From Deltaproteobacteria bacterium UBA2385 (GTDB taxonomy: Bacteria > Myxococcota_A > UBA796 > UBA2385), in contig DDSR01000266.1 in assembly GCA_002343455.1 (NCBI GenBank), positions 9,626 through 35,898 of the forward strand: a stretch of 26,273 nucleotides of DNA, in the 5' to 3' direction. The notes beneath the pieces were generated by a model. That model saw only the letters and a program-made list of their open reading frames with translations. It searched no databases and had not been told where the DNA came from. This document shows positions 13,694 through 21,738 of the stretch, in pieces. Position numbers and translations under genes: made by a program. The first letter of the stretch is position 1. Every line of letters begins with the position of its first letter.

Positions 13694-15163
13694 TCAGAAG
13701 CCCATCTGCTCGGGACGACGGTATCGCCAGAGCTTCTGCAGGGCCTTCAGCTCGAAGGGCGCGCGCGTCTGGCCGCTGCGCCAGCGGGGCTCGGAGAGCA
13801 GGCGCAGGACCCGCCTCTGCCAGGGACGCAGGTTGCGATCGCTCACGCTGGGCCAGCGCGCGTGGAGCACCGCCTCGAAGTCGTAGACCGCGCGCACCAG
13901 GGCCGGGTCGTGCCAGGGGGTGACGGCGTTGCGGCGCTGCTCGTAGGCGGACCAGGGAGGCTGCAGCCAGCCGTCGAGGGTCTCGGGGAAGCGGAAGCCG
14001 CGGGCGACGGCCTCGTCGTACATGCCGGGCAGCGGGACCGGGGTGTACATGTAGAGGATGATCTCGCAGGCGGGGTTCTCCTCCTTCAGCCGCCCGATCA
14101 GCTCGAGGGTCAGGCGGACATCGCGCTCGGGGTCGACCGAGCCCCCCAGGACGAAGCTGAATTCCGGGACGATGCCATGGGCCCGGGCGAGGCGGTTCAG
14201 CTCGACGGTCTCGTGCACCTGCAGGCCGCCCTTGTTCATCGCATCCAGGCTCTCCTGGTCGGCGCTCTCGGCCCCGTAGAAGACCATCGCCAGCCCGCTG
14301 CGGGCCAGCTCCGACCAGCTCTCGTCGCGCCAGCCCAGCATCGTGTCGATGCGCCCCTCGCCCCACCAGCGCAGGCCCATCGGCGCGATGCCGCGGGCGA
14401 CCTCCACGCAGCGGCGCTCGGCGGCGAAGAAGTTGTTGTCGTGGAACTCGATGGCGTCGGCGCCGTAGCGCCGGTGCAGCAGGCCGACCGTCTCGACCAC
14501 GGACTCGGCGGGATCGGCCAGCCAGCGGCCCTCGAACAGGTTGGTGACCGCGCAGAAGTTACAGGTGTAGGGGCAGCCCACCGAGCTGTGGTGGTTGAAG
14601 GTCCGCCGTCCCAGGAAGGTGCGGGCGGCGTAGCGCTCCATGTCCAGGGCCGAGAAGGGGGCCTCGCCGAAGCGGAAGGAGGGGCTCAGCTTGCGCGAGG
14701 GGCCGACACCGCCGCGGGTCTGGACCCCGGCGATGCCGGTGGGGTCCAGGCCGCGGGCCAGGGCCGGGATCAGCTCCGCCACGGTGGCCTCGCCCTGTCC
14801 CAGGACGACGGCGTCGACCATCGGGTCGGCCAGGCAGGTGCCCGCGTGCACGGTCGGGAAGTAGCCCCCCCAGACGATCCGCAGCGCCGGCCAGAGGGCC
14901 TTGAGGTGCCGGCACCAGGGCACCGCCTGCAGGAGCTGCGGGCCCGGCATCACGGTCAGGAAGAGCACGGTCCCCGCAGGATCGGCCGCGATGGCCCGCT
15001 CAGCCCGCTCCTTGGCCAGGGGCTCGACGTTGGCGTCGAGGATCTCCCAGCGGATCGGCTGCCCGTCCACCTCGGCCGGGATCCCCCGGGCGAGGTGCAG
15101 CATGGAGAGGGGCAGGCGACGATGGGCGCGCTGGGCCCGCGGGTTGAAGAGGATGAGGTGCAC
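13694..15163 (-). CDS. B12-binding-type radical SAM enzyme (class B-like)
   Basis: A 489-residue radical SAM enzyme. Residues about 1-150 have the Rossmann-like layout of a cobalamin-binding domain (strand L-I-L-F-N-P, then V-W-G-G-Y-F-P-T, then V-V-L-G-Q-G-E), but the DxHxxG cobalt ligand motif is absent, so a base-off B12 or no B12 is expected. The core starts with the cluster motif Cys197-x3-Cys201-x2-Cys204. F-H-D-N-N-F, a G-x-G-R-I-D-T segment and F-V-L-G-G-S-V-D-P-E-R-D follow, as in the methyltransferase and methylthiotransferase-like families. It begins at GTG 15163, 32 bases after the methyltransferase-radical SAM gene. The substrate is unknown; a natural-product, lipid or cofactor modification is possible. 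Confidence 0.85.
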   Translation of the reverse strand: MHLILFNPRAQRAHRRLPLSMLHLARGIPAEVDGQPIRWEILDANVEPLAKERAERAIAADPAGTVLFLTVMPGPQLLQAVPWCRHLKALWPALRIVWGGYFPTVHAGTCLADPMVDAVVLGQGEATVAELIPALARGLDPTGIAGVQTRGGVGPSRKLSPSFRFGEAPFSALDMERYAARTFLGRRTFNHHSSVGCPYTCNFCAVTNLFEGRWLADPAESVVETVGLLHRRYGADAIEFHDNNFFAAERRCVEVARGIAPMGLRWWGEGRIDTMLGWRDESWSELARSGLAMVFYGAESADQESLDAMNKGGLQVHETVELNRLARAHGIVPEFSFVLGGSVDPERDVRLTLELIGRLKEENPACEIILYMYTPVPLPGMYDEAVARGFRFPETLDGWLQPPWSAYEQRRNAVTPWHDPALVRAVYDFEAVLHARWPSVSDRNLRPWQRRVLRLLSEPRWRSGQTRAPFELKALQKLWRYRRPEQMGF

Positions 15164-15195
15164 GCCCTGCTATAGCCGGCCCGGCTTCGCTTGGA

Positions 15196-16992
15196 TCAGG
15201 TCAGCTTCGCCCAGCAGACGCAGCCCTGGCAGGTGGGCTCGGAGGCGATCTCCAGGTCCTGCAGCGCCGCCCCCATGGCGTGCAGGCCGGCGCGCAGGCC
15301 CAGGCGGGCGTCGGCCCCCCGCCCGTCCGGCCCCTGCCCGCTCAGGAAGAAGCAAGGCCTCAAGCGGAGATCCGGCTGCACCACGACGCTGGTGTAGGGC
15401 GCGTCGCAGCGGGGGCTGCTCCGCCTGCCCTGAGCGAGGTGCAGTATGCGCTGCAAGGCGTCCTCGCTGTCCAGCAGGAAGTCCCGGGGCAGCGCCGCGC
15501 GCAGCTGGGCCAGCTCCTGCCCGAGGGCGACCGGCTCAGGGCGCAGCGGCTGCTCCTCGACCGGTCCCCCGCCTCCGAACGCGTCCCCCCCCTCCAGGGC
15601 GGCGAGGTAGCTGATCCCGGACATGCCCAGCTCCTGGGCGAGGCGGGCGATCTCCAGCAGCCGGCCCTGGTTGAGGCGGCTGACCGTGACCCGGGCTCGG
15701 ATGGGGAGCCCCGGCGCCCGCGCCCGGAGGGCCTGCACGCCGCGGCGGACCGCCTCCAGGCCGTGGACACCTCGGATCTCCCGATAGCTCTCGGCGTCGT
15801 GCCCATCCAGGCTCAGCACGACCTCCTCGCACCAGCGGGCCACCGCGGGGGCATGGCGGGCCAGGGCGAGGCCGTTGCTGAGCAGGGTCGGCCGCAGCCC
15901 GGCGAGGCGGACCGCCCGCATCAGGGCCTCGATGTCCGACCGGAGCAGGGGCTCGCCGCCCGTGAGCAGCACCTCGCCGCAGCCCATGGCCCGCGCCTCC
16001 GCGGCGAGCTCCCCGGCGACCTCGGCCGTCAGCGCCTCGCCGCCGGCCGGACCTCGAAAGCCGCAGCTCTGGCAGAAGCTGTTGCAGCCGTCGGTCAGGT
16101 GCAAGACCAGCACCCGCAGCCGGCGGATCTCCCCGGTGCGGGCCGCCCGACGGGTCTCGCGGCGGGCCTGCAGCCGGGCCAGCGGTGCGTCCGATGGTGG
16201 GCGCGAGGGCAGGTTCGAGGCGGGTCGTTCCCCCCGCCGGAGCACCAGCAGGAGGTGGTCACCGACCTGGCGAAGCAGGGGGAGCCCACGCAGCTCCGCC
16301 TCCAGCGAGGCCAGGCGCGGCGCGCGGCGGCTCCCTGGCGGAGGCAGCAGGACCCCCAGGCTGCTCTGTTCTTCGAGCTGGAACCACGGCGCGAAGGCCG
16401 TCACGAGCTCGGCCGCGCTCCAGTAGCGGGTGCGAACCCGGCCCCCCTCGACCGGCACATCCACCCAGGGCGCGAGGCGCTGCAGCGCCCCTCCGACGCG
16501 CAGGTTGCCCAGCTCTCGCAGCGTCCAGCTCGGACTCAGCCGCGGCATCGGCACCAGGAAGAGCCACCCACCGGGGGCCACGGTCCCCGCCAGCGCCTGC
16601 GCAGCGGCCCCGGCGTCGACGCAGTTGATCACTCCGAAGTTCAGCAGGGCCGCGTCCACCGGGCCCAGCTCGGCGGCGCGCTCCACGGGCAGGACCTGGG
16701 CGGGGACACCGCGCCGACGCGCCTGTTCGACCATTCCGGCGCTGCGATCGATGGCCACCACCCGGTAGCCCTGGCGGAGGAGGCGCTCCGCGTCCAGGCC
16801 CGCTCCGCAGCCTGCATCCAGTACGGCCGAGCCGATCGGCACCCGCGCGCGGATGCTGCGCTGGACCTCGTCCCGGAGCAGTCGAGCGACGGGATCCTGG
16901 CCCCAGACTCGCGCGTACTGCTCGGCATGGGGGTCGAAGGGGTCAGCCACCTCCGCCTGATAATCGGAAACAGCGCCGCATCGAGCCCACAA
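15196..16992 (-). CDS. Methyltransferase-radical SAM-SPASM fusion
   Basis: A 598-residue, two-enzyme fusion. Residues about 15-215 form a class I SAM-dependent methyltransferase with motif I V-L-D-A-G-C-G-A-G (58-66), the acidic V-V-A-I-D-R segment and an L-L-N-F-G-V-I-N motif IV region. Residues about 288-480 form a radical SAM core with Cys303-x3-Cys307-x2-Cys310, the G-G-E SAM motif at 345-347 and a V-L-S-L-D-G-H-D segment. The C terminus carries SPASM-like cysteines, ending in C588-x2-C591-x-C593. TTG 16992 is chosen because AGAGGAG lies 5 bases upstream; GTG at the E-V-A-D-P segment is an alternative that keeps both domains. It heads an operon with a second radical SAM gene and a TerB-like gene. 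Substrate and reaction order are unknown. Confidence 0.85.
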   Translation of the reverse strand: MWARCGAVSDYQAEVADPFDPHAEQYARVWGQDPVARLLRDEVQRSIRARVPIGSAVLDAGCGAGLDAERLLRQGYRVVAIDRSAGMVEQARRRGVPAQVLPVERAAELGPVDAALLNFGVINCVDAGAAAQALAGTVAPGGWLFLVPMPRLSPSWTLRELGNLRVGGALQRLAPWVDVPVEGGRVRTRYWSAAELVTAFAPWFQLEEQSSLGVLLPPPGSRRAPRLASLEAELRGLPLLRQVGDHLLLVLRRGERPASNLPSRPPSDAPLARLQARRETRRAARTGEIRRLRVLVLHLTDGCNSFCQSCGFRGPAGGEALTAEVAGELAAEARAMGCGEVLLTGGEPLLRSDIEALMRAVRLAGLRPTLLSNGLALARHAPAVARWCEEVVLSLDGHDAESYREIRGVHGLEAVRRGVQALRARAPGLPIRARVTVSRLNQGRLLEIARLAQELGMSGISYLAALEGGDAFGGGGPVEEQPLRPEPVALGQELAQLRAALPRDFLLDSEDALQRILHLAQGRRSSPRCDAPYTSVVVQPDLRLRPCFFLSGQGPDGRGADARLGLRAGLHAMGAALQDLEIASEPTCQGCVCWAKLT

Positions 16993-16993
16993 T

Positions 16994-17020
16994 CGGGCTC
17001 CTCTGCATTGACAGAGCCCG
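16994..17020. promoter_or_regulatory. Inverted repeat around the divergent promoter (candidate operator)
   Basis: CGGGCTC at 16994-17000 and GAGCCCG at 17014-17020 are a perfect 7-base inverted repeat with a 13-base spacer. It encloses the TTGACA -35 of the plus-strand gene and the AGAGGAG ribosome site of the minus-strand gene. The arms are 20 bases apart centre to centre, two helical turns, so a dimeric regulator could bind; the minus-strand RNA could also fold and hide its ribosome site. Confidence 0.4.
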
Positions 17021-17036
17021 ATGATCCACCTACCAT
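17008..17036 (+). promoter_or_regulatory. Sigma-70-type promoter of the Ig/barrel protein gene
   Basis: A perfect -35 TTGACA (17008-17013), exactly 17 bases of spacer, and a -10-like TACCAT (17031-17036; four of six bases of TATAAT). Transcription would begin near 17043, 25 or so bases before the ATG at 17069. This also argues against translation from the earlier ATG at 17021, which lies inside the spacer. Confidence 0.6.
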
Positions 17037-17068
17037 CGCGCCGCCCTCACACCGCCGTGGACGCTCTG

Positions 17069-20000
17069 ATGCTGCGCTTCTCCTCGCTGACCCTTGTGCT
17101 CTCCCTCGCTCTCCCGGGCGCCCTGCTCATCCAGGCCCTGGCGCCCGCCACCGCCTCGGCGCAACAGACGGCGCTGGCCGAGCCCCTGGTCCAGCTCCTG
17201 CCCACCGACCCGATCACCGGCGACGGCAAGACCGCGACCACGCTGCACATCCTGGCCATCGGCACCGACGGCAAGCCACTGCCCAACCTCAACGGGCGCA
17301 TCAGCGCCACCCAGGGCACGGCCGGGCGCATCGAAGGCGGCGAGGGCGGCGTCTACCGCTTCAGCTACACCCCGCCCAGCGTCAACGCCTCGACCGAGGT
17401 GGAGTTCACCCTGCGGGTGAAGGCCTCGACGACCTCCAACCTCGTCCAGAAGGGCAAGGTCACGCTGGTGCCCTCCACCACCCACAGCGTCGCCGTGGCC
17501 TCGAACCTCGCCCAGGTCGTGCTCGGGCAGGACGCCTCGGCCACCGTCACGATCACCCTCTCCGGCGGCGCCGAGAGCACGCTGACCGGGGCGGACCTGG
17601 CGGTGAAGGCCTCGTCGGGCACCCTGGCCAACGTGACCCCCCTGGGGCAGGGCCGCTACAGCATGCTCTACACCGCGCCGGACAAGAAGTTCCCGCACCT
17701 CGCCCTGGTCACCCTGGTCGACCGGCGCGATCCCCAGGCCACGGTCGGCGCCTTGGCCATCCCGATGGCCGGTCGGACCCCCTTCCCTGTCACGGGCCTG
17801 CCGGACAGCAACATCCTGGTCAAGGTGGCGGGGGTCGAGTTCGGCCCGGTCACCGCCGACGCCCAGGGGAAGGCGACCGTCACGCTGACCGTGCCGCCCG
17901 GGGTCAGCGAGGCCACCCTGATCTCCATCAAGGGAGAGCAGCGCGAGGAGAAGGCCATCGATCTGAAGGTGCCGGCCAGCCAGCGGGTCCAGCTCTTCCC
18001 CTCCCCCCTGGTCCTGCCCGCCGACGGCGCCTCGAAGCTGATGCTCCGCGCCTTCGTCGCCCAGCCCGACGGCAAGCCCGACACGGGCGCCAAGGTCAGC
18101 TTCACCGTGGGTAGCGGGACGGTCGGCCCGGCCCGGCACGAGACCGGCGGCATCTACGTCGCCGAGTGGACCCCCGGCTCGCAGGCCCGCGCGGGCACCA
18201 CCTCGGTGGAGGTCAGCGTCGAGGACGCCAAGGGCCCGCAGAAGGACAGCACCGAGGTCAAGCTCGGCGGCGCCCTGCCCGAGAGCTTGATGCTGGAGCT
18301 CGACGGGGCCGTCGGCGCCGACGGACGCTTCAAGGTCCTGGCCCAGCTCGGCGGAGGGCTCGCCGCCAAGGGGGTCGCGATGTCGGTCGCCGGAGGCACG
18401 GCCGACGGAGCCCCGGCAGACAAGGGCCCCGGCAAGGTCGGAGCCGGCTTCAAGGCGGCGGGCAGCGGCGCCCCGACGGTCCAGGCCGTGGCCCGGGCCG
18501 AAGCCAGCGGCAACCCGCTCGCCCGCGTGCTGGTCTTCCCGGCCAGCAGCCGGCTGCTCAACGATGGGGGCAGCGCCATCCCCGTGACGGTGCTGAGCGT
18601 GGACGCCTTCGGCTTCCCGGTCGCCAACCAGCCGGTGGCGCTCAGCGTCGTGCAGGGCGACGCGACCATCCCCGCCTCCTTGACCACCGACGCCAACGGC
18701 ATCGGGCAGGTCACGCTGACCTCGGGCAGCAGCCGCGGAATGGTCGTCGTCCAGGCCTCCAGCGGCGGTGCCCAGGGCGCCGCGGGCGTGCTGCAGGTCC
18801 CTGCCGGGGTGGTCGACCTCGCCCTGCCGGTGACCGGTGATCCGATGGCCGTGGCCCTGCGCAACCGCTGGCTCCCCCTGATCAAGACCCTCAGCCCCGC
18901 CGGCACGGGCGGCGGCGCCGTGGCCGCGGTGGCCGCAGCGACCCCCACCGCTCCGGCCGCGGCCGGCTCCCGCAGCCTCGGCGCGGGCGTCGCCAGCCTC
19001 GATCTGAACGCCTCGGCCGAGACGGTCGCGGCGGGCCAGACCGTCACCCTCACCATCCAGGTCAAGGACGACCAGGGCAAGGGGCTCGCCGGCCGCCAGC
19101 TCCAGGTCTTCACCAACGCCGGCACCGCCACCGCCGCCGTGGACAAGGGCGCCGGCACCTACACGACCCAGCTCACCGCCCCTTCGGGCGGCACCGATGT
19201 GATCCGCGTCACCGTGGTCTCGCCCGAGTCGGGCCTCTCCAAGATGCTGGAGCTCCCGCTCGGCGCGGCCGCACCGGTCTGGGGGCTGGAGCCCGGAGTG
19301 CCCGCGCAGGGCGGCCCGCTCGAAGGGAGCGTCGTCCGCGAGGCTCCGGTGATCGCCGAGAGCCCGCCGGCCACCGAGACGAAGCCGCCCAAGGAGCCCA
19401 AGCCGGACAGCGACCGGCCCTGGCTGCGCGCCCAGGCGGGCTTCCTTGGCGGCTTCTACAGCTACCGGCAGGTGCCCTTCACCGCCACCGGGCCGCTGTA
19501 CGGCGAGCGCATCGCCTTCGGCGGCGGCGAGAGCAGCGCCGCGGGCTCCGTCGGCTTCAACCTCCAGGCCCAGGCCTGGGTCCCCGGCTTGGACTTCCTC
19601 GGCGCGCGGGCCAGCTTCCGCTCCACCCGCTACGCGGTCGAGCTGCTGGACTTCGGCTCGGTCGTCCCCGACTGGCTCAACGAGCTCGAGGTGATCGGCC
19701 TCGCCCGCCTGCCGATCGACAGCGGGACCACCCGGATCAGCCCGGCGCTTCGCCTCGGCTTCGCCGTGACCGACTTCATGGTCTATCGGCAGGACCTCAG
19801 CGGCCCCTCGCCCGTGCTGGACTACGGCCCCCTGATCGTCTCCTCCCTCAACGTCGGTGGCGAAGTCGGGCTCGACCTGGACAGCACCCTGCACGCGGCG
19901 GTCGGCGCCACCCTCGGCCTGAACGGGGGCGGGCGAAGCACCTTCTCCCGGGGCTTCGACCTGGACCTGGCCTGGACCTTCATGGATCCGCTGTACGCCT

Positions 20001-20128
20001 TCGGCCAGATGGAGTGGTTCGCCCGTGGGACCGGCGTCTACGCCGAGGGCGACGGCGCCAACCAGCTGGTCGGCGACCTCGACGACGCGCTGACCGCCTT
20101 CGGCGTGGGGCTGGGCGTCCAGCTGTAG
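17069..20128 (+). CDS. Ig-repeat outer-membrane barrel protein
   Basis: A 1,019-residue secreted protein. A Sec signal (M-L-R-F-S-S-L, a long hydrophobic core, then A-T-A-S-A before Gln32) is followed by about five to seven Ig-like or invasin-type beta domains, starting near residues 40 (V-Q-L-L-P-T-D), 140, 225, 306 (V-Q-L-F-P-S-P), 405, 487 (V-L-V-F-P-A-S) and 643 (S-L-D-L-N-A-S). A proline/lysine-rich linker (about 755-785) leads to a C-terminal domain (about 785-1019) with alternating strands and many Tyr, Phe and Gly residues ending in G-V-G-L-G-V-Q-L, as expected for an outer-membrane beta-barrel. The order, repeats first and barrel last, is like an autotransporter. It is monocistronic, with its own promoter. 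Adhesion or envelope stabilisation are guesses. Confidence 0.75.
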   Translation: MLRFSSLTLVLSLALPGALLIQALAPATASAQQTALAEPLVQLLPTDPITGDGKTATTLHILAIGTDGKPLPNLNGRISATQGTAGRIEGGEGGVYRFSYTPPSVNASTEVEFTLRVKASTTSNLVQKGKVTLVPSTTHSVAVASNLAQVVLGQDASATVTITLSGGAESTLTGADLAVKASSGTLANVTPLGQGRYSMLYTAPDKKFPHLALVTLVDRRDPQATVGALAIPMAGRTPFPVTGLPDSNILVKVAGVEFGPVTADAQGKATVTLTVPPGVSEATLISIKGEQREEKAIDLKVPASQRVQLFPSPLVLPADGASKLMLRAFVAQPDGKPDTGAKVSFTVGSGTVGPARHETGGIYVAEWTPGSQARAGTTSVEVSVEDAKGPQKDSTEVKLGGALPESLMLELDGAVGADGRFKVLAQLGGGLAAKGVAMSVAGGTADGAPADKGPGKVGAGFKAAGSGAPTVQAVARAEASGNPLARVLVFPASSRLLNDGGSAIPVTVLSVDAFGFPVANQPVALSVVQGDATIPASLTTDANGIGQVTLTSGSSRGMVVVQASSGGAQGAAGVLQVPAGVVDLALPVTGDPMAVALRNRWLPLIKTLSPAGTGGGAVAAVAAATPTAPAAAGSRSLGAGVASLDLNASAETVAAGQTVTLTIQVKDDQGKGLAGRQLQVFTNAGTATAAVDKGAGTYTTQLTAPSGGTDVIRVTVVSPESGLSKMLELPLGAAAPVWGLEPGVPAQGGPLEGSVVREAPVIAESPPATETKPPKEPKPDSDRPWLRAQAGFLGGFYSYRQVPFTATGPLYGERIAFGGGESSAAGSVGFNLQAQAWVPGLDFLGARASFRSTRYAVELLDFGSVVPDWLNELEVIGLARLPIDSGTTRISPALRLGFAVTDFMVYRQDLSGPSPVLDYGPLIVSSLNVGGEVGLDLDSTLHAAVGATLGLNGGGRSTFSRGFDLDLAWTFMDPLYAFGQMEWFARGTGVYAEGDGANQLVGDLDDALTAFGVGLGVQL

Positions 20129-20137
20129 GGCCCGCCC

Positions 20138-20887
20138 TCAGCCGCCGCGGATGATGCGGACCCGCTCCAGCACGATGTCGGTGACCGGCTTGTCGCGGGG
20201 GCCGCGCTCGGAGTCGGCGATCTTCTGCACGACGTCGGCGTCCTCGCAGCGACCGAAGATGGTGTGCTTGCCGTCTAGGTGGGAGGGCTGCGAGCGGTCG
20301 GTGATGAAGAACTGGCTGCCGTTGGTGTTGGGCCCCGAGTTCGCCATCGCCAGCAGGTTCGGCGCGTCGAAGCTGAGGCCGGCGCCGACCTCGTCGGCGA
20401 ACTTGTAGCCGGGGCCGCCGGTCCCGTTGCCCAGCGGATCGCCTCCCTGGATCATGAAGCCCGGGATCACCCGGTGGAAGATCGTCCCGTCGTAGAGCGG
20501 GCGCTTCATCGCCCGACCGGTCCGAGGATCGGTCCACTCGCGGGTGCCTTCTGCCAGCTCCACGAAGTTGAGCACGGTCTGCGGGGCCTGCTCGGCCAGC
20601 AAGGCACAGGTGATGGTGCCGACGCTGGTCTCCAGCTGGGCGGTGATCGCCTGCCCTTCCTCGATGCCCAGGCGCATCAGCACCTCGCGCTTGCGGAGGC
20701 GCTGCACATCGGCCTGCAGGCGCCGCACCTCGGACGAGAGGGTGCCGTTCTCCTCCTCCAAGGAGGCGTTCTGCACGGCGAGGCGCTGGCTCTCGGCCTT
20801 GAGGGCCTCGATCTCGCGCTGGACCTCCGCGCTGGGGCCGCAGCCGACCAGGGCCATGAGGGCAGTCGTCATCAGGAGCAGGCGCAT
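20138..20887 (-). CDS. Lipoprotein cyclophilin (peptidyl-prolyl isomerase)
   Basis: A 249-residue cyclophilin-type peptidyl-prolyl cis-trans isomerase. Residues 1-15 are a lipoprotein signal with an L-V-G-C lipobox (Cys16). Residues about 20-70 are a heptad-rich coiled coil (L-K-A-E-S-Q-R-L-A-V-Q-N-A-S-L). The cyclophilin domain (about 80-249) keeps F-H-R-V-I-P-G-F-M-I-Q-G-G-D with the catalytic Arg, N-T-N-G-S-Q-F-F-I-T, and G-K-H-T-I-F-G-R. The start at 20887 is preceded by CGGAGGA. It probably folds envelope proteins from the periplasmic face of a membrane; the coiled coil may dimerise it. It is convergent with the barrel-protein gene (stops 9 bases apart) and divergent from a second lipoprotein gene. 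Confidence 0.92.
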   Translation of the reverse strand: MRLLLMTTALMALVGCGPSAEVQREIEALKAESQRLAVQNASLEEENGTLSSEVRRLQADVQRLRKREVLMRLGIEEGQAITAQLETSVGTITCALLAEQAPQTVLNFVELAEGTREWTDPRTGRAMKRPLYDGTIFHRVIPGFMIQGGDPLGNGTGGPGYKFADEVGAGLSFDAPNLLAMANSGPNTNGSQFFITDRSQPSHLDGKHTIFGRCEDADVVQKIADSERGPRDKPVTDIVLERVRIIRGG

Positions 20888-21009
20888 GGTTCCTCCGAAG
20901 GCCTGCGCGTAACTGCATGCGGGCGCTCGAGGGAGGGAGCGCCCAGGCCTATGGGGCGAGGCAAGGCCGGCGCGTCGTGCTACACGATCTTGTCTCAGGA
21001 GCCCGCGCC

Positions 21010-21738
21010 ATGCGCCTCGGTATGTTCACCCTGCTGCCCGCCCTCGCGGCCTGCGGGCAGATGGCCATCGACGGCCAGGTCCTCACCGTCACGGGCGAGC
21101 CCGCGTCCCAGGCTCGGGTCAGCCTGATCGGCTCGCCCTGCACCACCGTCACCGACGCCGAGGGCCGCTTCAGCCTGCCCTGCCAGCCGGGCAGCTACTC
21201 GATGGTGATCACCAAGGAGGGCTTCGTAGAGCTCAAGGACCAGGTCGAGGCGACCGAGCTCAAGCGCTACGATCTTGGCGAGAAGCGGATGATCGCCATT
21301 CCGGGCAGCGAGGGCCTCTTCCTGCTGCGGGATCACCAGTACCTCGCCCTCGAGCGCAGCTACCTCCACCGCACCATCGACGACGGCTCGGTCCGGACGC
21401 GATCCTGGTGTCTGGACCGCACCACCGGCAAGCCCGCCACCATCCCCGCCGGGGTTCACGCCTTCTTCGACAACAAGGCCCCCGAGTGGCGCCCCTTCCG
21501 CCTGGACGCCGATGGCTGCGCCTACCGCGATCGACGGGACAGCTCGGCCCGCTGGGAGGTCATCTACCGGGAGCGGCCCGAGTCGCGGGAGGAGCTGCTG
21601 CAGGTCGGCCGGAAGATCATCCTGATGGACCTGCCCGAGGGCGAGTACTTCCTCGCCGACTGGGACCAGGGCTTCTTCACCGCCGACGCCAACGACGCGA
21701 AGCGCTACACCGGGTCCTGGCTTCAGGTCGAGGGCTGA
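21010..21738 (+). CDS. Lipoprotein with carboxypeptidase-regulatory-like domain
   Basis: A 242-residue predicted lipoprotein: M-R-L-G-M-F-T-L-L-P-A-L-A-A-C has a short hydrophobic core and an L-A-A-C lipobox (Cys15). Residues about 20-80 match the carboxypeptidase regulatory-like (transthyretin-type) beta fold: D-G-Q-V, G-E-P-A-S-Q-A-R-V-S-L, T-D-A-E-G-R-F-S-L, and P-G-S-Y-S-M-V. The rest (about 85-242) is a beta-rich region with W, Y and D residues and no recognised family. ATG 21010 has CAGGAG about 9 bases upstream. Its 3' end overlaps the convergent permease gene by 16 bases. Function beyond surface or periplasmic location is unknown. Confidence 0.7.
   Translation: MRLGMFTLLPALAACGQMAIDGQVLTVTGEPASQARVSLIGSPCTTVTDAEGRFSLPCQPGSYSMVITKEGFVELKDQVEATELKRYDLGEKRMIAIPGSEGLFLLRDHQYLALERSYLHRTIDDGSVRTRSWCLDRTTGKPATIPAGVHAFFDNKAPEWRPFRLDADGCAYRDRRDSSARWEVIYRERPESREELLQVGRKIILMDLPEGEYFLADWDQGFFTADANDAKRYTGSWLQVEG

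Noticed and set aside
17021..17068. Earlier ATG at 17021 as the start of the Ig/barrel protein
   Set aside because: It lies inside the promoter spacer and adds polar residues before the signal peptide.
15280..18114. A 944-codon plus-strand frame across the radical SAM fusion gene and the start of the barrel gene
   Set aside because: It covers two well supported genes on opposite strands and the control region between them, with no recognisable motif.
17030..19894. A 954-codon open frame opposite the Ig/barrel gene
   Set aside because: The plus-strand frame has a signal peptide, promoter and domain structure; the minus frame is Gly/Asp/His-rich shadow sequence.
20128..20140. Short inverted repeat between the barrel and cyclophilin stops as a bidirectional terminator
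   Set aside because: The AGGGC/GCCCT arms leave a loop of two bases and there is no T run on either side.
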